Shown here one piece after another: positions 33,522 to 41,911 of a stretch of DNA of 64,000 nucleotides. This stretch comes from Shinisaurus crocodilurus (lineage: Eukaryota; Chordata; Lepidosauria; Squamata; Shinisauridae), in NCBI GenBank assembly GCA_021292165.1, contig CM037880.1, forward strand, positions 209,648,255 to 209,712,254. The letters are read 5' to 3'. The notes beneath the pieces were generated by a model. The model was given only the letters and a program-made list of their open reading frames with translations. It was not told the DNA's origin and did not search any database. Numbering within the stretch: the stretch's first letter is position 1; every line of letters begins with the position of its first letter. The position numbers were made by a program, and so were the translations under genes.

Positions 33522-33899
33522 CAGGCCTGGTGCAAGGCAATTTGGTGCCCTAGGCAAGATCAGATATTTAGCGCCCCCCCTTCCCACTTGAGCAGAGGCG
33601 TAGCGTGGGGGGTGCAGGGGGGGCCGGCCGCACCAGGCGCAACATCTGGGGGGGCGCGCTCGCAGCTCTCTGCCCCAGCTCTTCCTCCTCCTGCTCCCCC
33701 CCCGAGAGGCGGCTGCCCTTGGAGAAAGGGGCGGATCAGCCGCCCCCCCCTCGCTGCTTGCTGCCGCCGCCGGCGCCGCGCCTGCCAGGGTCGTGCGCCT
33801 CGGAGAGCGCGCGTGCGGGGCGGGAGGCGAGGAAGGAGGCGCCGGCCGGTGCGTCGCGGGCCGGGCAGGCGGAGGGCAGCCGCGCGCGGCGCGTGGGCC

Positions 33900-33940
33900 A
33901 TGGAGCGCTGAAGGGGCGTGTGGCGCTGGTGACCGGCGCC
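33900..33940 (+). pseudogene. DHRS11: Captured start of a short-chain dehydrogenase (DHRS11-like)
   Basis: ATG at 33900 begins MER, then one base is missing from what would be a Trp codon, and the next frame reads KGRVALVTGAS. This is the N-terminal beta strand and the first half of the TGxxxGxG nucleotide-binding loop of classical SDR oxidoreductases. The MERW...ALVTGAS arrangement is that of DHRS11 as I remember it. Similarity stops right after TGAS (about 33940), where the sequence changes to another GC-rich region, so the loop is cut. The 300 bp upstream are CpG-rich and probably its promoter/5' UTR. Other SDR genes remain possible. Confidence 0.55.
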
Positions 33941-34184
33941 TCTAAGCCGCTTCCCTTTTCCCCTGCGCCGTTTTGCTCCACCTGCGGAAGCTCCGCAGCA
34001 CCTCCTCGCGAGGAGAAGGCCAGGAGCAGGGCGGGCCCGTCCGGGCTCAAGGCGGAGCCGGCTCCGGGAAGTGGCGGTTGCGGCCACACCGCCTCCTTTG
34101 AGGGCAGCGGCAGAAGCGATAGCGCAGCGCAGCGCAGCACGTTCTCCTTCCCCTGCACATGTCCGCCCGAGAAGCAGGAGGAGG

Positions 34185-34354
34185 ATGGCTGAAGCTGGGG
34201 ACGCTGCTGCTGCCGCCACCCCGACGCCGCTTGACCGGAGCAGGCGAGCTGTGGGGGAGCTGGGCGGCGGCACTCAGGCCTCGCACAGGCTCCTGGCCTA
34301 TAGCGATGCGTTCAACAACGCGTCGCGTTGTTGTCCATCATCGCCACCGTCATG
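34185..34354 (+). pseudogene. TMEM175: Captured TMEM175-like first coding exon
   Basis: ATG 34185 starts an Ala-rich 42-codon stretch ending in RLLAYSDA, then, after a 17-nt insertion (34311-34327), LLSIIATVM and a consensus splice donor GTGAGT at 34355. RLLAYSD fits the RxxxFSD signature of the first helix of TMEM175, the lysosomal K+/H+ channel (vertebrate proteins continue SDALLSIIATVM). The 17-nt insertion breaks the frame and creates the fold-back CAACAACGC/GCGTTGTTG. Later exons are absent and the piece is inside a transposon, so it is a dead gene fragment. An ETS-like CCGGGAAGTGGCGG lies upstream at about 34064. Confidence 0.75.
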
Positions 34355-34880
34355 GTGAGTCGGAGGCTGCTGTGGGCCGCCGGGAGGGTCGCCGCCGCCA
34401 CCCTCTTCCTTCTGTGGGCGGCGGAGGCCCCTGTGCCGTTGGCACCTGCGTGGCTGCAGGCAGAAGTTCAACGGGGGAGGGATTTCCTCATTACTGCATG
34501 CCAGGCCGGGGTGGGTGGGTCACCCTTTGCTGCTTTATGCATAGAAAGCTTTTTCCAGGCATGTGGGAGTGATAAAAGCTACACCTGTTGAACTTCCTGT
34601 CTTATGGCGCTGCAGAAGGTATAGAACCAGTGTCCTTTTGAAATAATGTACTATGTGACACCTTGAATCTTTCTGCCTGAGGTTTTCAGATGCCCCCCTC
34701 TCCCCTGTCCGTACATCCCCTTTTACAAATAGGGTGTCCTTAAAAGACAGGGTCCTTTGAAGACGCACACAGAGCATATGGAAATTAGCATATGCAAATT
34801 TGTGCATTTGTTGTTGTAGGCCTGAGCCCAGAGGTACCTAGCACTGCCCCTGGTGACAACAGGGGTGACTAGGAAACTTG
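34355..34880. other. Captured intron-like sequence
   Basis: Follows the TMEM175-like donor. GCAGGCAGAAGTTCAAC (34457) and GTTGAACTTCCTGTC (34588) form weak inverted arms and may mark a small MITE. An ATT microsatellite follows at 34883-34914. Confidence 0.35.
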
Positions 34881-34915
<35 letters not shown>

Positions 34916-35156
34916 AGAAATCGCAGCCAGGGTGCTGCTCTTCTACATCAAAAGAGCATGGTATCTGGGTTACAAAGATATAACCACAACTTCCCCCCTT
35001 TAAAAGTAAACACCATATGGCGGAAAAGAACGTGGGCCACCAGCTCCCCAGTCGACTTTGCCTTCTATACAACCACATCACAGTAATCATCTTTGTTATA
35101 CACTGCATTATACAAACAATACATGTGCTTAGGGGGTAAGGGTTTCTTTAACTAAT

Positions 35157-35249
35157 CTAGTGGAAGAGACTCGAGTGCTAAAATCCATGGGTTAGGGGGC
35201 GCAAATTACTTGCCTTGCCCCGGGTGCTGACAACCCACGCTACGCCACT
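35157..35249. repeat. Internal copy of the inner hAT right terminus
   Basis: CTAGTGGAAGAGACTCGAGTG to CTACGCCACTG is repeated, with few changes (one is an extra ACTCG unit), at 36110-36209, where it forms the true element end. Confidence 0.9.
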
Positions 35250-36109
35250 GCGCGTAAGTGGCAACTTTGCTGCCGCCCCGCCCGGACTGCTTTGCATGGG
35301 GCTGGCCCGGCCCGGCCCCCTGCCTGGATCGGGTCCCCCAGCAAACTTTGTGTCGCTCGCCGCGCAGGTGCCTCGGGCCGGACGCGGGCAGGAGGGGAAG
35401 GCACCCCGCCAGGCGGCGGCGGCGGCGAAGGAGGCGACGCTGCCCGGGCTGGGCGCATTTCAGCGGCGCGGCGCAGGCGCGGCAGAGAGTCCGGCGGGTG
35501 GACGGGCTGCTGCCTGCCTCGCCTCGCCCTGGCAGGCAGGAGTGCCTCGACGCCCGGCTCGGCTCAGCAGAGGGCAGATTGATCGGCCCATCTGCATAAT
35601 CGATAGGGCAGCGAAGAGGGTGGCCGGGAAATGGCTGCGATGCCCGCCCGCCCGCCGCCGCCGCCGCCGCCGCTCCCCTCCGCCGGCCTTCTCGCCACGC
35701 TGCGCGGGGAGCGAGCCTCTGCCCCGGAGGAGGCGCCCCGGCACGCTGCCTGCCAACATGTCACTGGCGCCTGGAGCCCCCCCCCCGGCACCCTCCTTCT
35801 GCCTAGGTAGGGGGCACCCGGAGAGTTGCAAACAGGAGCCCCCCCCCCCTCGGCCCACTTGCCTTGTTGGCTTAGTGCTGAGTCGTCCTGTGCTTATCTA
35901 AATATTTGCAAAAGCGCCTTTTTTTTTTTTTTAATTGCTCGGAGCAAACCGAGTCGTGTCCTTTGGGGGGGGGGAGAAAATGTCCGGGGGTTGCGGCGAT
36001 TGGTGCCAAGTGCGTCTTTCGCCCAGACCTTCGCCGTTGGGTCCTGCGAAGCGCCCGTGGAAGCCGCCTTCCAGCTCGCCTTGGCCACCGGGTCTTGCCT
36101 TTGGGCCCA
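35250..36109. other. GC-rich captured segment, gene not recognised
   Basis: CpG-island-like DNA with CCG and GGC runs, lying between the two copies of the hAT right terminus. An ATG context CCAACATGTC (35758) opens a short frame (MSLAPGAPPP...) ending near CTAG and GTAGGG, which would suit a first exon with a donor. A second frame starts at 35633 (MAAMPARPPPPP). I do not recognise either. The 228-codon frame at 35215-35901 is most likely GC bias. Confidence 0.4.
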
Positions 36110-36209
36110 TCTAGTGGAAGAGACTCGACTCGAGTGCTAAAATCCACGGGTTAGGGGACGCAAATTACTTGCCTTGCCCCGGGTGCTGACAACCCACGCT
36201 ACGCCACTG
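36110..36209. repeat. Inner hAT right terminus
   Basis: True right end, followed directly by the CACTTGAG duplication. Near-identical to 35157-35249. Confidence 0.9.
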
Positions 36210-36217
36210 CACTTGAG

Positions 36218-36800
36218 CCCTCCCTCCCTCCAGCCCTATGCCCATTATGAAATAAATTTCCCTCCCTGGGAACTGCCGAGCCACATAGAAAAACTTTGTG
36301 GACTTTGAGACTTTTCCTTTGTGTTCACGAGGAAAGCAAAGAGGCAACATCAGCCCAGCTATGCCAGGAACTCCCAAGGGCCTTCTCCCACTCCATATAT
36401 ATGTAAAAGCCTGTCTCCTCCTGCAGGCAGCACAAGGGATATGAAAAAAGGATGTGAGAGAGGTGTGGTGGCGCTACCTGTGAGGAATAGAGACAAAAGG
36501 GCGTCTTGCAGCCTGTGCTACCTCGCAGGGTGGAGGTGCAGAGACACCGGTTTGACTCGTACACCTTCTGGGTTGCAGGGGGGGGGGATGCATGTAGTAG
36601 AAACATAGCAAAGAGAGAGCCCGTGGATCATCTGGTTCAAATTTAGGAGGGGATTTACGAAACTTGCTACTTCCCCTCCTCTATCACTTTGTTGCAATAT
36701 TTCTTTATCAGAATAATGTATATTATCCTGTCTTTCCCTTTACCAGCCTAGTGCTCAAGGCAGACAACAATATTCAAAGTACAGTAAAGAAAACATCAAC
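36218..36800. other. Outer hAT body, not recognised
   Basis: No transposase motifs; short frames only. A G run lies at 36580-36588. Confidence 0.4.
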
Positions 36801-36805
36801 AGCTC

Positions 36806-37010
36806 AGGGCACAATCCTAAACTCGCTGAGGCAGAAAAAAGCCCTGCAACTCCCAGCATTCACCAGCCAGCATGGCTGGCTGTTGGAACGCTGGGAGTTG
36901 TGGGGCTTTTTTCTACCTCAACGTGCATAGGATTGCACATGGCTGGCTGGGGAATGCTGGGAGTTGTAGGATTCCCCCCCCCTCCAAACATGCATAGGAT
37001 TGCATCCTAA
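36806..37010. mobile_element. Harbinger-like MITE family A, one and a half copies
   Basis: CAGGGCACAATCCTAAACTC faces ACGTGCATAGGATTGCAC. A further right half, GGAATGCTGGGAGTTGTAGG then CATGCATAGGATTGCATCC, follows at 36931-37010. The cores hold CAACTCCCAGCATT in both directions. Confidence 0.7.
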
Positions 37011-37549
37011 AACCATTTAAAACCAAAACACAGAAACAGCATGGTAAATAATTAAAACATTGGAGCCCCAGCTAGCTTAAAATACCTTTCCCTCCCTCCC
37101 TGGTTGCTGGAAATAACTGCTTTCAGGGGACCTTGAGCTGAGGAACCTGAGGCTCGCGCGAGGGAGGGAAGGCGAAGGAGGTGTTTGCAGGTGCATCCTT
37201 GAGAGGGAAGGCGAAGGAGGTGCATCCTTCCAGCCGCCCACCAGCCTCCCATCATTGGCCCCTGCCCGCCTCCCCTCCTCCAGTCTGTAGCCTTCTCTGC
37301 CTCTTTTGATGCTGGTTGTGAGGAGGAGCCTGCCTGCTGCTGTTCCTGGTAACGAGCTGGAGGAGAGAGAGGGAGGGGTGCGCTTCTTTCGCCTTCCCTT
37401 CCCCGCCACAGGACATGATTGGTAAAACAAACTTGGTAAAATACGTGATGTATTTTTTTTCCCCCAAGGCATTTCTGGCGCCTCCTTTAGCCCAGCGCCC
37501 TAGGCAGCCGCCTAGTTGGCCTAATGGTAGCACCGGCCCTGCCAATAGA

Positions 37550-39137
37550 AGGTGTTGGGGAGTCATCCTCAGAGTCTGAGACTGCGGGAAGGCTATGTGC
37601 TCAAACCTGGAATGTATATGATGGGGTGCTGAGGGTTTTCCCTTAAGCTGGGTGACAAATGGCTCATCAGATTCTGAGTCCTCCTTGGGGTACTGCTGGG
37701 CCTCTGAGCTCGGGAACACAACAAGAATAGATACAGGACTTTGAATCCGCAAAGTGCAATGTACTGATGTACTCTGTTCAGAACATGAATTAATCATCTG
37801 TGCTTCTTCCCTCCCCCTCCATCTTTGTTATTTTACAATCTTCCTTGGCAGTAAACCCAGCGGCCAGTGTTTGAAAAGCAGCAGCACACTGATATCAGTA
37901 ATATAGAACTGGATATTTTTCATATTCCCATTCTCCGTTTCAGACTGCAACTGCCTGTACCTTAGGCTGTGTCTGCACAGACGCTTTCTCCCGGAGTGCT
38001 TGTGCAACTGCCAGAAGCAATCTACACCAAGCTGTGGTTCTGAACTGAAGCCGAGTTGGAAGATCTAAAACAGCCAGCCAGCAATAGGAATGGTCTGCAT
38101 ACCTGCTGGAGTGGTGTTTCTGTTTGGTCTTCTTCTCACCATACCATTCCATTTTTAGTGGTATGATCTCCTCCCTTTCTATCATGTCCAAGCAAGAGAA
38201 GACCATGTAGGCTAAATACCATCATACTCCTCCACTTTTCCCTTCTCTTGGGCTCTGTGACATCAACATTCATCAAACCATGATCCTAGGTGATCCAATT
38301 CTACCTAAATCTTTGAGACTATATAGCAGTTGCTACTGTGCAATATTTCCGATAATCTCTTCAGATGAGAAAACGTTACTGTGGGGATGTTGTGAATTGA
38401 ATGGCTGGCATCATGGGTTGCCATTTTAGAAAAAGTTGTTGAGGTCATTCCAAACTTAGTCATCCTCATATAGATAGTTGCAGAGTCAAGGAGTAACATG
38501 AGATAACATAAGAAGAGTAAGATAGATCCTGATAACTGAAGCACACAGTACAATTGTCCTGGTTGATATCAAATATATACCATTATCTCGTTTTATCAGA
38601 AAGCCTCTTCTTACATGGGAAGTCAATCATTTGTAGCCTCTGGCGACATAATTAAGTCTGATGTTACTTCCCTCTTCTGCTGCTCAGAAATCCAGAGACA
38701 CTGAAGGATGGGAATGCTGGGATGACAATGGGTCAGAAGTTAGAGGCAATCATCTCTCCATCCAATAGAGATGTGTCTTGGTAAACTTTAAGTGGCTGCC
38801 ATGTGGCTCTCAGCCATATGAATCACTCCAATTCTCTTCATATACTGAATCTCCTCATACCCTAAAAGAGCATATACCCTTCCCCAATTGGACAAGTATC
38901 TTGAACAATGTGGGGAAAATACAGTCACATTTCCAGTCTTGGAGCAAATGTAAGATGGAGGTTTGATTAATGGAAACTGTTAGTTCAAAGAATTATATTC
39001 ATCACGTATGTGGTAAAAGCCCCATCTACTGCACAATAAAGATTTGTTGTCAGTCATTGCAGGTGCAGATAGCTCTCTTGCACATTCTTCAATAGAGTTA
39101 ATTCTGTAGTTTCAGGTTGGGATACAAGGATTTTGCT
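37550..39137. other. No recognised feature
   Basis: Unique-looking DNA. The minus-strand frame at 37252-37797 spans the hAT edge and is not a gene I recognise. Confidence 0.45.
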
Positions 39138-39386
39138 TATTTATTTATTTATTTATTTATTATATTTATGCCCCGCCTTTTTTCCTGCAAGGAACCCAAG
39201 GCGGCTTACATAATCCTCCTCCTCCTCTCCATTTTATCCTCACAACGACCCTGTGAGGTAGGTTAGGCTGACAGTCAGTGACTGGCCCAAAATCACCCAG
39301 TGAGTTTCATGGCTGAGCGGGGACTAGAACCCAGATCTCCCGAGTCCCAGTCCAACACTCTAACCACTATCCCACACTGGCTCTTT
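39138..39386 (-). repeat. Sauria-type SINE, near full length
   Basis: Reading the minus strand: AGCCAGTGTGGGATAGTGGT, GTTAGAGTGTTGGACTGGGA, GGTTCTAGTCCCCGCTCAGC, CACTGGGTGATTTTGGGCCA, CCTCACAGGGTCGTTGTGAG, a TAAGCCGCCTTGGGTTCC-like tail and (AAAT)n. The internal A and B boxes for Pol III are present. Confidence 0.92.
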
Positions 39387-39389
39387 TAT

Positions 39390-39700
39390 TCAAATTTTCC
39401 CCGTTCACACCCCGAAATGCAAACACGAACGGAAGTGCATTTTTAGGGAAAAGCTTGCATGTTCCCAAACTCATGTTTACATTTGAAAAATGTACACTTT
39501 TTTTTAAAAAAAGGTGCACTTTTAAAATGCACTTTTTAAAAATACATATCTTTATGGTTTAATCTGTGGTAGGGGGAGTGGACATTTGGGTGTGCACTTT
39601 CAAACAATGTGTAGTGTACCAAAATGCACATTTTTCCTGTTTGAACAGAAGGAAAACAGATTGCAATTGCAAACAGGACCAAGGTGATCTGAGTATCAAG
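39390..39700. repeat. AT-rich MITE-like repeat (TGCATTTTT family)
   Basis: Words GGAAGTGCATTTTTAGGGAA, AAAATGTACAC and AAGGTGCACTTTTAAAATGC match the style of 60257-60780. Non-coding. Confidence 0.45.
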
Positions 39701-39718
39701 GTGGTGTTTGGAGGATCT

Positions 39719-40418
39719 TGGGGCAGTATCCAACTGTGTCATTCTGCTAGCTCAAATGACATTGCGTTAGTAGAAACTAGGTTCTGAACCATGCACAAGA
39801 GGAGAAGTTACATTTGCACGAGTGTGATTGTGCAAGCAGTTGCACAACCCATTCTGCAGGCACTTGTGCATTATGCATGCACAACCGGTTGCACAATGGG
39901 CTGTGCAACTAGTTGCACATTATGCTTGTGCAACCTGTTGTGCAACTGGTTTTGCATTACACTTGCCCAACTGGTCACACAATGGGTTGTACAAGTGTAA
40001 TGCAGAAATGCTTGTGCAATGGAATGATTCGGCAGTAGTGAGGGACGCATTCACCTCGCGCGGGCGTAGCGGGCCAAAATCAGTCCTGCTCACGTCTGTG
40101 CGGGGCTCGCGCAGGCTTACCTGGCTCCAACGGTGGCTTGCCTCTCTGCGGCGAGCCGCCTGCACCGCCTGTGCTGGTCCCATCGCGTCACTTCCATCGC
40201 GGCAGAAGTGATGGACGGGACCAGCGAGCCAGTCGTGGCCAGCTCGAACGGCGCAGAGAAAGCTCCGCGCCGCTCAGAAGATCGAGCCAGGGGGGCCGCC
40301 ACCATGGAGAGGCGAGCCCCCCCAACAACTCAGGTAAGACCCCCAACAACTCGGGTATTCGGCAGAGTTCCGCTAACCCTATTTGAGTTTACAGAATGAC
40401 ACTGTTGGATACTGCCCA
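39719..40418. mobile_element. Hairpin element family D relative with TGCACAA repeats
   Basis: Inverted ends GGGGCAGTATCCAACTGTGT and ACACTGTTGGATACTGCCC, with CATTCTG facing CAGAATG. The interior 39800-40020 holds over a dozen TTGCACAA/TTGTGCAA-like words in alternating orientation. A GC-rich hAT is nested at 40036-40357. Confidence 0.7.
40036..40357. mobile_element. GC-rich hAT-like element, copy 5 (TSD TTCGGCAG)
   Basis: Flanked by perfect TTCGGCAG at 40028-40035 and 40358-40365. Contains ATTCACCTCGCGCGGGCGTA, TCCCATCGCGTCACTTCC facing GAAGTGATGGACGGGA, and GCCGCTCAGAAGATCGAG. Confidence 0.85.
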
Positions 40419-40482
40419 TAGTGATCTCAAATCCAGTTTCAGGCTGGATTTCATACTTTTTAATTAACTGCCCCCGGAATTA

Positions 40483-40672
40483 TAACACAGGAAGCTGCCT
40501 AATGGGGAAGACCACTGGGCCATCTATCTCAATACTGTCTACACTGACTGGCAGTGGCCCACTGGGTTTTCAGATGGGGCCTTTCCCAGCCCAGCCTGGA
40601 GAAGCCAGGGATTAATCGAAGACCCTCTTCATGCAAAGCATGTGCTCTACCACTGAGCTACAGCTTTTCTCC
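40483..40672 (-). repeat. tRNA-derived SINE
   Basis: Plus-strand view: CAGGAAGCTGCCTAATGGGG at the 3' end, CACTGACTGGCAGTGGCCCA, CCTGGAGAAGCCAGGGATTA and the tRNA-like head CATGTGCTCTACCACTGAGC. Confidence 0.85.
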
Positions 40673-41911
40673 ATCGCAGTTCTACTGGATTTCCAGATAA
40701 CTCTCAGAAGTACAAAACAGTCTATGTCCATTGATCCATAGAAACACAGTACTTAAAATGGTGCTTTCTATAGTCTGAGTCTCTTCCCTCATTATTCATT
40801 TTTCATATCACAGTCAAGTCTTCTGGAATTGGACAAAGGAGAGCAAAGACACCAGCTCTTTCAGAAAGTTTCCCCCCCATGGCCCAATGTTTCAGTTGGG
40901 TTAAATGGACTGGTACTAATTCAGCTAACCAAGGAGCTGATCTATTCATTTTTAAAAGGCATCGGTGGACCATCCATTTGTTTGCATCACTTTAATTTAC
41001 CATTTCTCCATTACTTTGGCAACTTTAGAAAAGGCTGATGCTCTCCCATGCTATACTTCCCAATAACATCATCTGTACTAAAGAAGCTATTTGGAAGAAG
41101 AGGTCAAGGGCCCAGTGGAGTCAACAGTATCATTGCACAATTCGCTGTGGCTCAAAGGGGCAATCTGAAGAGTATAGTTAGTCTATTGAGCCTGACCAAA
41201 TCCATTGCCATCCATAAATTTTAAGTGCTCTATCAGGAGACATAGCAACACATTTCTTTTTAAATGAGTCCATATGACTCTATCTCCCAAAAGGTGACCG
41301 AAAACCACACTACCAGAAACCAAAGAGGGAACACTCTAATTGCACATTTATGCCATTGCTCTGTGCAGTGTAGTTGATGATAGAGTGAAGTGACAGCTGG
41401 TTAGGGCCTATGCTCAAACGTCCAGCCATTTGAGTCTCCTTTAAAGTTCACTCTTTAATAGGTGTTTCACATTTAATTACTTGTTTTAACCAATTAGTAG
41501 AGAAAAAGAGAAAGTGAGTGTCGCAAGTCCAAATCAATATGGTGTGTGGAAATTGCAATTAGACACAGACATGAATTTCATGAGGGCCCTACAAATGGGA
41601 GAAGTTTGACTTGCATATTCTGTCCCTCACCCACAATTTCCTTCCTTGCACAATCACAACTTTGTATGCGGCATGCCCAGATTTATCATCACAGGCAGTT
41701 CATTTGATGTTGGCATTAGTCCATTAAGAAAAATGGAAGAGTATTTTGCATTATGGGCAGATATTCATAATGTCTGTTTTTTACTAACACCCCTCCCCCC
41801 CACACACAAACTCAACATAATAGTAGAGAAGTATAACAGTTATTATGGATTTTCTCTCCTCCCCCCTGCAAAAAACACACAGAGAAATGACTTGCTGTAG
41901 AGCTTGTTGAC
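40673..41911. other. No recognised feature
   Basis: Unique-looking sequence without gene or repeat signal. Confidence 0.5.

Larger units (their letters stand above)
33593..36209. mobile_element. Inner hAT transposon with captured gene starts (TSD CACTTGAG)
   Basis: Begins CAGAGGCGTAGCGTGGGG and ends AACCCACGCTACGCCACTG, an inverted repeat pair. Perfect 8-bp duplications CACTTGAG at 33585-33592 and 36210-36217. It is inserted in the outer hAT only 71 bp from its left end. Its GC-rich cargo includes a DHRS11-like start (33900), a TMEM175-like first exon (34185-34354) and an unnamed segment (35250-36109). The right terminus occurs twice, at 35157-35249 and 36110-36209. No transposase is seen. 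Confidence 0.9.
33522..37541. mobile_element. Outer hAT transposon (4.0 kb, TSD CCAATAGA)
   Basis: Left end CAGGCCTGGTGCAAGGCAAT and right end CTAATGGTAGCACCGGCCCTG are diverged inverted repeats; the CCCTAGGC word lies near both. Perfect 8-bp duplications CCAATAGA at 33514-33521 and 37542-37549. It contains a second hAT (33593-36209), a family A MITE pair and a 37120-37230 tandem GGGAAGGCGAAGGAGGTG duplication. No transposase frame is visible. Confidence 0.9.

Noticed and set aside
33560..34273. 237-codon minus-strand frame
   Set aside because: Antisense to the captured exons, low-complexity Ala/Arg composition, spans the inner hAT left end.
35215..35901. 228-codon plus-strand frame as a gene
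   Set aside because: It crosses the internal transposon terminus and is Pro/Ala/Arg-rich from GC bias, with no domain.
39800..40020. CRISPR-like array
   Set aside because: The repeated words are short, irregularly spaced and in both orientations inside a eukaryotic MITE.
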